NCBI GenBank assembly: GCA_000716465.1
Contig: JNWL01000002.1
Coordinates: 186,001-250,000 of the forward strand
Direction: 5' to 3'
Origin: Streptomyces bikiniensis
Lineage (GTDB): Bacteria; Actinomycetota; Actinomycetes; Streptomycetales; Streptomycetaceae
Length of the DNA stretch: 64,000 nt
A program made the translations under genes and the position numbers. The notes beneath the pieces are model-generated. The model was given only the letters and a program-made list of their open reading frames with translations, searched no databases and was not told the DNA's origin. Positions 11,201-18,354 of this stretch are shown in pieces (position 1 is the first letter of the stretch; every line of letters begins with the position of its first letter).

Positions 11201-12357
11201 AGGCGGACAAGGCGTTCACGCTCACACCCGAGGAGATCACCCTACTCAACCCGAACACCGGCACGTGCCCGGTCTTCCGCTCCCGTCGTGATGCGGAGAT
11301 CACGCTTGGCATCTACCGCCGTGTCCCTGTCTTGATCGAAAAGGATGATCCAAGAGGAAACCCATGGGGCACGTCCTTTCTGGCCATGTTCCACCTATCC
11401 CACGACTCGCACCTCTTCCACAGTCGCGAGGAACTGGAAGCCGACGGGTGGCACCTCAGCGGCAACGTCTTCGCCAAGGGGGAAGCCAGGATGCTGCCTC
11501 TGTACGAGGCGAAGATGGTCGACTTCTATAACCATCGCGCCGCAGACGTTGTGAAAAGCGATACGGCTGCCCAGCGCCAGAATCAGCCGGAGTACCTGAA
11601 CGAGGAAGCGTGGAAGGATCGCGGGCGCTCCGTCATTCCCAACAACTGGGTTGCCGAGCCTGAAGTTCGAGACAAGCTCGACAACAGGGGATGGCGCCAG
11701 AAGTGGCATCTGGGATGGAGAGACGTGACGAGCTCCACTAACGAGCGCACTGTCATTGTGAGCGTTATCCCTGACTCGGCCGCTGCCAATAGCCTTCCCG
11801 TGTCCATCGTCAGCGCGGGGCTGACGAGTCGAGTGGCGGAACTTCTCGCCTGCCTCAGTTCGCATGTCCTGGACTACACGGCTCGACTCAAGGTCGGCGG
11901 TGTCCACCTGAATTTCTTCATCTGTAACCAGTTCCCCGTCCTTGCTCCAGGGGATCTGGCTGAGCATGCGGAGTTCATCAGGCAGCGAGTAGTTGAGCTC
12001 ACCTACACGGCCAGCGATCTTGAGCCCTTCGCCCGCGATCTCGGCGACACCGCCGCCCCCTTCATCTGGGACGAAGACCGCCGCACCGTCATCCGTGCCG
12101 AACTTGACGCCCTCTTCTTCCACCTCTACGGCATCACCCGCGACGACGTCGACTACATCCTCGACACCTTCCCCATCGTCAGGCGCAAGGACGAAGCCAA
12201 GTACGGCACCTACCGCACCAAAGACCTCATCCTCGCCGAGTACGACCGCATGGCGGCGGCCGGTGTCAGCCTGACGACGCCCCTCGTGGACGGCGAGAAC
12301 TACACCTCCACCCTCACCCCGCCCCCGGGCCACGGCCCCCGCCACCCGGAAGCCTGA
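8290..12357 (+). CDS. Eco57I-type N6-adenine DNA methyltransferase, DrmMI/PglX-like
   Basis: A 1355-residue class I SAM-dependent methylase. Motif I DPACGSG is at residues 516-522, preceded by the RKTTGSYYTP string usual in Eco57I/PglX-like enzymes. Catalytic motif IV NPPW is at 795-798. The long N-terminus (VHTVGGLLPADML, WLEPLFAELGFGRL) and the roughly 350-residue C-terminus flank the catalytic core; the C-terminus should hold the target-recognition domain. The ATG overlaps the stop of the SNF2 gene. It probably methylates adenine in a specific sequence to mark self DNA and partners the two upstream helicases. Between about 11,330 and 12,010 (residues 1015-1240) codons are visibly less GC-rich at third positions than before or after, suggesting a swapped recognition domain. 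A hairpin terminator follows. Confidence 0.9.
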   Translation: MSATTRNQVFSAVHTVGGLLPADMLIRIADGKDVKGSAPADYQVIGARSVRDEAERHWDYLKSVWRELREKLPVAPDAETPADPTGLAVSQWLEPLFAELGFGRLTPIGATGIPADSDPDRVFPISHRWNHALLHMTAWNADLDKRTGGAGTVPPQSLVQECLNRTEAHLWGVLTNGRRLRILRDSSALATASYVEFDLEAIFDGELFSEFVLLYRLLHVSRFAVAEGAAPSACWLEKWRTEAIASGTRALDQLRKGVQEAITTLGTGFLRHPANTALREDTDVKALHGALLRLVYRLLFVFVAEDRDVLHGKEATEQARERYASYFSSARLRAHARRRRGTAHGDLYQALRIVLDALGDENGRPELGLPGLGGIFDETETDAPLKGLSLSNEYLLTAVRHLSQVRDAGSRRWRTVDYRHLDAEELGSIYESLLELVPQHSAADRTFELVELAGNTRKTTGSYYTPSSLIECLLDSALDPVLDDAVKRGEQTASAAGDPDPSDAIVRELLSLTVCDPACGSGHFLVAASRRIAKRVAAVRERNPEPTLEAVRHALHEVVARCVYGVDLNPMAVELAKVSLWLEALEPGKPLGFLDVHVKHGNALIGATPKLLRGGIPDEAFIATEGDDKKHAKSLEKLNAEERKGQFTLFDMEDEGVKVANTTLAAGMRRITHAPSDNLREVRGQAAAYEQWEKSADYLNALHLADAWCAAFMWLKTPEAPRAVTHGLFRSLEDPDASSASKATHDEIVRLREQYHFFHWHLEFPEVFFVPDGVVTGTVDEATGWAGGFDCVLGNPPWDSVELKEQEFFAQRAPEIAAISNASARKKQIAKLQDDPDTLELYGEYAAAKRAVYAESHFLRRSKRVPLTGQGNLNLYAVFAETDRILTGERGRVGVIVPTGIATDARTQYFFKDLVQKGSIAALYDFENRAGLFPDVDSRMKFSILSLTGRALREPAARFAFFLHDPVELDEADKAFTLTPEEITLLNPNTGTCPVFRSRRDAEITLGIYRRVPVLIEKDDPRGNPWGTSFLAMFHLSHDSHLFHSREELEADGWHLSGNVFAKGEARMLPLYEAKMVDFYNHRAADVVKSDTAAQRQNQPEYLNEEAWKDRGRSVIPNNWVAEPEVRDKLDNRGWRQKWHLGWRDVTSSTNERTVIVSVIPDSAAANSLPVSIVSAGLTSRVAELLACLSSHVLDYTARLKVGGVHLNFFICNQFPVLAPGDLAEHAEFIRQRVVELTYTASDLEPFARDLGDTAAPFIWDEDRRTVIRAELDALFFHLYGITRDDVDYILDTFPIVRRKDEAKYGTYRTKDLILAEYDRMAAAGVSLTTPLVDGENYTSTLTPPPGHGPRHPEA

Positions 12358-12376
12358 CGCTCACGCACGCCTACGT

Positions 12377-12410
12377 GGCCCGGACCGAGGAGCGCGCCAC
12401 GGTCCGGGCC
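12377..12410 (+). terminator. Hairpin after the helicase/methylase module
   Basis: A perfect 11-bp inverted repeat, GGCCCGGACCG (12377-12387) with CGGTCCGGGCC (12400-12410), and a 12-nt loop. It lies 20 bp after the methylase stop and before the next gene. There is no T-tract, as is common for actinomycete terminators. It marks the end of the three-gene unit. Confidence 0.7.
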
Positions 12411-12436
12411 CCTCCGACACACCTCACGGAGTGACC

Positions 12437-13702
12437 ATGGATGACGAGATCCAGCTGATCAGGGACGGCGATGGCCTAGCGGTCATTGGGGCGGAAACGA
12501 TGGTCGACCGCTTTCTCGTCTCCGAGGGCCTGCCCTCACAGGCCCTGCGACCGCGCCCGTTCCGCTCCGCCCTCGGCGACGCGGCCGGAGCCGCGCAGGT
12601 GGCTTCCGACATCGCCGCCGGCTCGGGCCGCTGGGTGAAACTGACCAAGGAGTCCGCGCGGCGCATCGACAAGTACGGACTCAGGGAAAGCGCCACGACG
12701 GGTCTCAGCACAGGCGTGCTGAAGGGGCCCAAGGGTCAGATCAAGGGATTCGTCGAGTTCGCGAAGGGGCAGGGGCCCCTCCGAGGCAACCCGGCGCGGA
12801 TGGCCAACGTCGCGGCGGTCATGGCACAGCTCGCGATGCAGCAGGCCATGGACGAGATCACCGAATATCTCGCCACGATCGACGAGAAGCTCGACGACGT
12901 GCTCCGCGCCCAGGAGGACGCCGAACTGGCGAAGATGATCGGAGCGGAGCTCGTGATCACGGATGCCATGACCATCCGGGACGAGGTGGGCCGGGTCTCC
13001 GACATCACGTGGTCGAAGGTGCAGGCCACGCCGGAGACGATTGCGACGACTCAGATGTACGCGCTCCGCCGGCTCGACGCGCTCGCGGAGAAGATGGAAC
13101 ACAAGGCCAAGATCGGTGAGCTCGCCTCGGCGGTCGAGGAGGCCGAGTCCAAGGGCATGCAGTGGCTCGCCGTCCTGGCACGTTGCTTTCAGCTCCAGGA
13201 CGCGATAGCCGTGCTCGAACTCGACCGGGTGCTGGACACGGATCCGGAGGAACTGGACCGGCATCGCGAGGGGATCCGGATCGCCCGGCGGAATCGGCTG
13301 GAGCTCATCTCGCGGAGTACCGAGCGTCTGGTGGCCCGGATGAACGTGGCCGCCGACGAGGCCAATGCGAAGGTGCTGCTGCACCCGGCCAAGTCCCCGG
13401 CCGTGGTCCGGTCGAGCAACCAGGTCGTGGCGGGCGTCCACGACTTCCATGGGCGGCTCGGGATCGAGTCGGGTCGCCAGTCGTCGGAGACGAGACGATG
13501 GACGGTTGCGGCGGCGGAGGTGCGGGACAAGGCGCTTGAGACAGGCGCCAAGGGGGTTGGTGCCGCCAGAAGCCTTGGCAACGAGACTATCGACAGGGCC
13601 AGTTCGGTCAAGAGCAAGATCGCCGACGGGATCGTCGAGCGAGCGCGCCGTCGGCGTGGGGACGGGAACGGCGACGAGAAGGAGCGCGACACGGAAGGCT
13701 GA
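12437..13702 (+). CDS. Helical protein of unknown function
   Basis: A 421-residue protein with no family I recognise. The start at 12437 is supported by GGAG at 12428-12431 with a 5-nt spacer. The sequence is mostly charged amphipathic helix: a stretch around residues 130-240 (QQAMDEITEYLATIDEKLDDVL, LDALAEKMEHKAKIGELAS) looks coiled-coil prone. A shorter helical tail ends in a Lys/Arg/Asp/Glu-rich segment. I see no signal peptide, transmembrane segment or catalytic motif. It follows the methylase terminator, so it is probably transcribed on its own. It sits among defence genes on the same strand, but nothing in the sequence ties it to their function. Confidence 0.75.
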   Translation: MDDEIQLIRDGDGLAVIGAETMVDRFLVSEGLPSQALRPRPFRSALGDAAGAAQVASDIAAGSGRWVKLTKESARRIDKYGLRESATTGLSTGVLKGPKGQIKGFVEFAKGQGPLRGNPARMANVAAVMAQLAMQQAMDEITEYLATIDEKLDDVLRAQEDAELAKMIGAELVITDAMTIRDEVGRVSDITWSKVQATPETIATTQMYALRRLDALAEKMEHKAKIGELASAVEEAESKGMQWLAVLARCFQLQDAIAVLELDRVLDTDPEELDRHREGIRIARRNRLELISRSTERLVARMNVAADEANAKVLLHPAKSPAVVRSSNQVVAGVHDFHGRLGIESGRQSSETRRWTVAAAEVRDKALETGAKGVGAARSLGNETIDRASSVKSKIADGIVERARRRRGDGNGDEKERDTEG

Positions 13703-13843
13703 GCGATCAGCGTCGGCCGCCGACCGCGCGGGCTCCCGCCCGACCGCATCAACGACCCTCTTTGCCTCGCACCCTCGACCGCGATCCGCCTCGAAAGAGC
13801 CCCGCCCGTCCCGGACGGGTCCGCACCTCAGGAGTCTTCTGGC

Positions 13844-14587
13844 ATGATCCCGCCCAAGCCCACCGACGAGCCCACCTTCCCCGCCGCTCCTGTCGCCGCG
13901 CCCGCCAGAGGCCGGCTGTCCCGGCGCGCCGCCGTGCTGCTCGCCGTCTGGACGGTCGTGGTCGCCGGGGTGTCCTCCGCCGTCACCGTCGCCATCGTGG
14001 GCAACGGCGGCGCCGAAGTCACCGGCACCGCCGCACCGACATCCAGCCCCTCCATATGGCAGGACACGCGCACGTACCCCGACGACGCCGCGCAGGGCCC
14101 GGAGGAACTGGCCAGCCCGTCTCCCACCGCCAAGAGCTACGCCATGGGGGAGAAGGCCAAGAGCAGTGGCGCGACCGTCGTGGTCAAGAAGGTTCGCGAG
14201 TCCGCGACGGTGACCATCAACGACCACGACTCCGAGACGACGAAGACCCTCAAGGCAGGCGCGGAGGCGAAGTACGTCATCGTGGAAACCACCGTCTACA
14301 ACGACGGGACCGAGTCCTTCGACCCTGCGTGTGCCGATGGGATCTCGCAGGGGCTCATCGACGCCGAGGGCCGGAATTTCGATCCCATCGAGAACCAGTA
14401 CCAGGTCAAGGGCAACGAGAAGGCGTGTAGCGGTGAGGAAGTACAGCCGGGGTTCAAACGTGACGCGGTGTTCGTCTACAAGGTCCCTGCTGACGCGCGC
14501 GCCGTCCAGTGGGCGTTCTCCGGTTCCGAGGGTCGGGTCCAGGACGACCTGGCCATCGTGACGATCACCGGCACCAGCTCCAGCTGA
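13844..14587 (+). CDS. Single-pass membrane protein with DUF4352-like exterior domain
   Basis: A 247-residue protein. A Pro-rich cytoplasmic N-terminus (about 20 residues) with positive charges precedes one hydrophobic segment (AAVLLAVWTVVVAGVSSAV, about residues 28-50), then a Ser/Thr/Pro linker and an extracytoplasmic beta-rich domain of about 150 residues. That domain (KYVIVETTVYNDGTESFDP, FVYKVPADARAVQWAF) resembles the DUF4352/telokin-like immunoglobulin fold seen in many actinobacterial exported proteins, where it is thought to bind ligands or proteins. There is no lipobox Cys. AGGAG lies about 9 nt before the ATG. The CoiA-like gene starts 48 bp downstream on the same strand, so co-transcription is possible. 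Confidence 0.72.
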   Translation: MIPPKPTDEPTFPAAPVAAPARGRLSRRAAVLLAVWTVVVAGVSSAVTVAIVGNGGAEVTGTAAPTSSPSIWQDTRTYPDDAAQGPEELASPSPTAKSYAMGEKAKSSGATVVVKKVRESATVTINDHDSETTKTLKAGAEAKYVIVETTVYNDGTESFDPACADGISQGLIDAEGRNFDPIENQYQVKGNEKACSGEEVQPGFKRDAVFVYKVPADARAVQWAFSGSEGRVQDDLAIVTITGTSSS

Positions 14588-14635
14588 CCATCCGTTCTCC
14601 CGCGCCCTGACCCACCGCCCGCCCGGAGCCGCGCC

Positions 14636-17473
14636 ATGACGCCGTACGCCAACGAGGAAGACACCCGCAAAGTCCAGACGGCCGTCCTCGGGCGCGCCGA
14701 CTCCGACGACCCCGTCTTCCTTCCGTACGACCACGACGAGTTCGACCTCTTCATGCGGGGCCGTTCCCGCGACGACTTCTACTGTGGCACCCTCCTCGGC
14801 GGCTGTGGCAAGAAGCTCAGCGCCAAGCGCTACACCGAGAAGAAGTGCCACTTCGCGCACCGCCCACCCGTCCACTGCCGCCGTACCGCGAACGGCGAGT
14901 CCAGCGCCGACCACCTCTACATCGGCCAGGCCCTGACCCACTGGCTCGCCGGACAGAACCGGCGGAATGCCAAGGCGTCGTACCGCACCGTCGAGGACAG
15001 GCCGGGCGGGACCGTGGACTTCCGGCTGTCCGGCGGGCGGCAGCTGATCCGCGTACAGATGGCCCGGCTGGGTCTGCACCCGTGGCGGCAGGAGGCGGAG
15101 AGCCTCGCCCGGGGCGCCGACCACGTCGAATGGCTCTTCGGACCGGACAACATGCTGGCCTACGACCGGGTGGAATCCCACGGGTACGCGATCCGCGTCG
15201 AATGCCGGACAGTCGGAGTCACGCGCGAGGTGCGGATCGGTACGCAGCTGCCCGGCAACACCGTCGAATGGACAACGTTGGAGGAGTGCGTCCTCACCCG
15301 CCAGGGGATCGTCACCCCCAGCCTGGTGTCAACGCCACAGGGAATCGTGCCGCGAGGATCGACTGGAGCCATTGCTTCCGCCGCTTCCGTCACGCCGCCG
15401 ATCGCTTTCCGGCTGGCCGACGACACCGTGGCCTTCACCGGAGCCATGGCCAGGACCGACATGAAGTCGCCGACCGGCACACCGGGCAGCGTCTACGACG
15501 CCGACATCCAGCCTCTCGGCTCGGCAGTGGCCCGGGCACGGATCGTCCTTCCTCACGCCTCGACGACGCCCAACCCGTCGAGGGTGTACGTCCTCCGGGA
15601 GCGCGTGACCCTGACCCCCGTCGACGCCACAACGACGGACACGCCCGCGTGGCTTCTCACCGCCGCCCAGACGCGACGTCTGGACGCTCGGGAAGCGGCG
15701 GCCTGGAGCGAGCTCAGACCGCCCCAGCCGGCACCGGCGCCAGCCAAGCCCCTTCCGGTCGAGCCGCCGACCGCGCCTCCGGGCCCACGCCTCGACGACC
15801 GTGAGATCGTGGCGTCCTTCCGGGAGACGTTGGAGCGGACCGCCCGCGCACAGGGCCGGATCACCTGGGCCCAGCTTGCGGGGAAGGCGAAGGCAAACCC
15901 CGAACTGTTCACCTCGGAGCACCGGCGCAGGCTTCTCATCGCGCTCGACTTCCCTCGCGCCGAGGATAAACCGGTCCTTTCCTCGCTCCTCAGCTCGGAC
16001 AATGGTGACGTCCCGTCCTTCTTTGCCGCTGTCCTCACCGGTCTGGGCTGGGCGCCGGGCCTCCCGGGGAATCAGGTCCGCCACATCAACGAGACGGAAC
16101 GACGACGCACCTACGAGTTCTTCGGGGCCAGCCCCGTCACTGCCCCTCCGACGCCGCCCGCCTCCCCGGCATCCCCCCGGCCCCAGCCCAGGGAGCTGGT
16201 GAGCCGACCACGGGCGGCCGAAACCCAACCGGCCCCGGCGGCCGGTCTTCCGACCCTCCAGCTCGTGCTCGCCCTACGCGAACATCTCAAGGCGCGAGCG
16301 AGGAACGGAGCCGACGACATCACCTGGCGGGAGCTCTCGGCCAACACGGGATTCGACTTCGGCGCCCTGTCGGACGAGCGGCGGACCAACCTCCTCTTCC
16401 GTGTGGACGAGCCCCTCAGGGGCCACGACCTCATGTACGCCGCCCTCGTCGTGACGGACGCAGGTAAGCCGCTGCCGTACTTCCTCGAGATCCTCAGGAG
16501 TCATGGGCGTCCGGTTCCCGGGCTCCAGAGCGAGGCCCATCAGGCCAGGCAACTGGAGGTCGACCGCATCCGTGACGCGTACACGAGTGGCGCGAACCGG
16601 TCGAGGGCAACGCAGACGGCGTCACCCGCTGCGGCCCCGGCACCCGCCCCCATCGGGAGCCCTGTCGACACCTCCGTCGCGGCCGCCCTCGGAACACTCA
16701 CGGGGCTGCGCTGGCGATTCGACCACGCCCGGGAGGCCGGCGACCTCGCCGAGGCCAAGCGCGCCTGGCAGGCGGCAGGCAAGCTGTACGGTACGAAGCT
16801 GCCTCGGGCGGAGCAGGCCGAGCAGTATCCCCACCTGCGCGCCATGAGCGAGTGGGTGCGGGGGCGTGAGAACGAGATCGTCCAGGCGGATCTCCGGCGG
16901 ATGTTCGATGATCTCGGGCGGCGGCAGGAGCCCAGTGAGGCCGAGGCCCTTCGGGAGAGCATGTCGCGCGCGAAGGAGCTCAAGCGGAAGCACCACGGCA
17001 AGCTCCCACAGGACCTCCAGGACGTGTACCGCGCCTGTGGGGAACGACTCGCCGCGCTGCTCGCCGTGCCGTCCGGTGGCGACGCGAAGGGACCGCAGAC
17101 GGAGGACGCGTCATCCCGGCCGGACGAGGCCAAGCTCGCCGAACTCGCGGCCGTCGTCCGCTCCCTCCTGGAGAACACCGCACGGAACGGGGCCACCCTC
17201 ACGTGGTCCGCGATCCGTCACCGGCTGAGCGGGGAACTTCCTCACCTGCACCCCGACGACCAGGGGCAGGTGCTCGTACTCGCCGACGCGAACACCCCGG
17301 CAGACGAGCCGCTCCTCTCCGCCCTGGTCACCACGAACAACGGGGATCTCCACCCGCTGTACCGGCACGTGGCCTTCTCGCTCGGCCGGGAGACAGTCTC
17401 AGGTCCGGACGAGCTTCACGCACGGTGGCAGATGGATGTCCTTCGGCTCTACGGCATCTGGAAGCACCGCTGA
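14636..17473 (+). CDS. CoiA-like protein with three C-terminal repeat domains
   Basis: A 945-residue protein. The N-terminal 240 residues resemble the competence protein CoiA/DUF2726-type nuclease: a Cys pair and FAH motif (CGKKLSAKRYTEKKCHFAH), a helix SADHLYIGQALTHWL, then a strand pair VDFRLSGG / LIRVQMARL and WLFG. In CoiA-type PD-(D/E)XK folds the second strand normally carries an acidic residue (E-x-Q); here it reads IRVQ, with Arg in that place. The C-terminal two-thirds contains three diverged copies of a domain of about 105 residues (roughly 387-495, 541-650, 831-945). Each opens with a helix like FRETLERTARAQG..ITW and contains a string like PLLSALVTTNNGDLHPLY. Pro-rich linkers separate them. 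The function is unknown; a DNA-handling role in the defence region is plausible. Confidence 0.72.
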   Translation: MTPYANEEDTRKVQTAVLGRADSDDPVFLPYDHDEFDLFMRGRSRDDFYCGTLLGGCGKKLSAKRYTEKKCHFAHRPPVHCRRTANGESSADHLYIGQALTHWLAGQNRRNAKASYRTVEDRPGGTVDFRLSGGRQLIRVQMARLGLHPWRQEAESLARGADHVEWLFGPDNMLAYDRVESHGYAIRVECRTVGVTREVRIGTQLPGNTVEWTTLEECVLTRQGIVTPSLVSTPQGIVPRGSTGAIASAASVTPPIAFRLADDTVAFTGAMARTDMKSPTGTPGSVYDADIQPLGSAVARARIVLPHASTTPNPSRVYVLRERVTLTPVDATTTDTPAWLLTAAQTRRLDAREAAAWSELRPPQPAPAPAKPLPVEPPTAPPGPRLDDREIVASFRETLERTARAQGRITWAQLAGKAKANPELFTSEHRRRLLIALDFPRAEDKPVLSSLLSSDNGDVPSFFAAVLTGLGWAPGLPGNQVRHINETERRRTYEFFGASPVTAPPTPPASPASPRPQPRELVSRPRAAETQPAPAAGLPTLQLVLALREHLKARARNGADDITWRELSANTGFDFGALSDERRTNLLFRVDEPLRGHDLMYAALVVTDAGKPLPYFLEILRSHGRPVPGLQSEAHQARQLEVDRIRDAYTSGANRSRATQTASPAAAPAPAPIGSPVDTSVAAALGTLTGLRWRFDHAREAGDLAEAKRAWQAAGKLYGTKLPRAEQAEQYPHLRAMSEWVRGRENEIVQADLRRMFDDLGRRQEPSEAEALRESMSRAKELKRKHHGKLPQDLQDVYRACGERLAALLAVPSGGDAKGPQTEDASSRPDEAKLAELAAVVRSLLENTARNGATLTWSAIRHRLSGELPHLHPDDQGQVLVLADANTPADEPLLSALVTTNNGDLHPLYRHVAFSLGRETVSGPDELHARWQMDVLRLYGIWKHR

Positions 17474-17522
17474 CTTACTGGGGGCGGAATGTGAGAAATT
17501 CCGAAAGTCGGAGGCTCGCACT

Positions 17523-17554
17523 TTCGTCATTCCCTGAGTAGTCTGGATGACGAA
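17523..17554. promoter_or_regulatory. Inverted repeat upstream of AbrB-type gene
   Basis: TTCGTCAT (17523-17530) is perfectly repeated in inverse as ATGACGAA (17547-17554) around a 16-bp spacer holding TAGTCT (17539-17544), a possible -10 element. It lies 37 bp before the antitoxin ATG. Antitoxins of this kind usually repress their own promoter, so this is a reasonable operator candidate. Confidence 0.45.
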
Positions 17555-17590
17555 GAAGACAGGGGATGGATGGAGAGAGGGAGGTCACCC

Positions 17591-17884
17591 ATGGCCGCGG
17601 CCACGTTCCATGCCAGCGTGCGCGACAAGGGGCAGCTGACGTTGCCCGCAGGGGTGCGCGAGGCGCTGGGAGTCTCCCCAGGTGACGAGCTTGAGTTCGC
17701 GATCAACGACGCGGGTGTCGTCGAGGTTCACGGACTGAGGAAGATCCGCACCGACCAGGCATGGTTCTGGACGGAGCGGTGGCAGGCCGGTGAGCGCGAG
17801 GCGAGCGAGGACATCGCGGCCGGACGCACGACCCGCCACGAGGACGTGGACGAGATGTTCGCGCACCTCGGCAAGGAGAACTGA
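17591..17884 (+). CDS. AbrB/MazE-type antitoxin
   Basis: A 97-residue SpoVT/AbrB swapped-hairpin DNA-binding protein. Residues 8-40 read KGQLTLPAGVREALGVSPGDELEF, the classic AbrB core. The C-terminal half (WFWTERWQAGEREASEDIAAGR, EDVDEMFAHL) is the acidic helical tail that normally wraps the toxin. ATG 17591 is preferred over upstream options because GGGAGG sits 6 nt before it. The next gene starts 22 bp downstream and encodes a small basic protein, so the pair fits a type II toxin/antitoxin operon in which this protein neutralises the toxin and represses transcription through the upstream inverted repeat. Confidence 0.8.
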   Translation: MAAATFHASVRDKGQLTLPAGVREALGVSPGDELEFAINDAGVVEVHGLRKIRTDQAWFWTERWQAGEREASEDIAAGRTTRHEDVDEMFAHLGKEN

Positions 17885-17906
17885 CCCCGACCCCTGGGAG
17901 GCCTGA

Positions 17907-18224
17907 TTGCCGACTTTCGAGACGACCGCTCGCTTCGACCGCGACTTCAAGAAGCTCCTTCCGGAGGAGCGGGCGCGGTTCCAGGAGACCATTCGGGACA
18001 AGTTCGTACCGGATGTGACCAGCGGACGGTTTCGGCCCGGCCTCCGGGTCAAGCCGGTCCAGGGAGTGCCCCTCCCTGCCGGCGCGCGTCCCGTCATGGA
18101 GATGACCTGGGCGCCCGATGGGCGTGCCACCTGGCAGTACGCGGACGAGGTCCGCGAGGGTGAGCCGCACATCGTCTGGCGCCGGGTCGGCGGACACGAG
18201 ATCTTCGATCCCGGTCCTGCCTGA
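17907..18224 (+). CDS. Small toxin-like protein partnered with AbrB antitoxin
   Basis: A 105-residue protein from a TTG start with TGGGAGG 5-6 nt upstream. It begins FETTARFDRDFKKLLPEERARF, an N-terminal pattern of RelE/ParE-like toxins (a basic helix-rich start followed by strands). It ends in a strand-rich part (VMEMTWAPDGRATWQYA, EPHIVWRRVGGHEIF). The size and position directly after an AbrB-type antitoxin support a toxin role, probably RelE-superfamily mRNA interference. No catalytic residue set is obvious enough to be certain. A 12-bp hairpin follows, closing a two-gene unit. Confidence 0.68.
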   Translation: MPTFETTARFDRDFKKLLPEERARFQETIRDKFVPDVTSGRFRPGLRVKPVQGVPLPAGARPVMEMTWAPDGRATWQYADEVREGEPHIVWRRVGGHEIFDPGPA

Positions 18225-18230
18225 GGGACG

Positions 18231-18268
18231 GAGGGGCGTCGGGCGGCGGATGTCGGCCGACGCCCCTC
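18231..18268 (+). terminator. Hairpin after toxin gene
   Basis: A perfect 12-bp stem, GAGGGGCGTCGG (18231-18242) with CCGACGCCCCTC (18257-18268), and a 14-nt loop, 6 bp after the toxin stop. It separates the toxin/antitoxin pair from the AlbA_2/ParA pair. Confidence 0.75.
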
Positions 18269-18354
18269 GTGTGGTCCCCGGGCTCACAGCCCCGGCAAGT
18301 GAGGTGGGCTGTGCACCGTCGGCCGAAACGTGCATCGCACGGCAGAATGGGCCC

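Noticed and set aside
12536..15181. 881-residue minus-strand open frame
   Set aside because: Crosses three plus-strand genes with good starts and domains; its translation is Arg/Gly/Val-rich with no fold signature.
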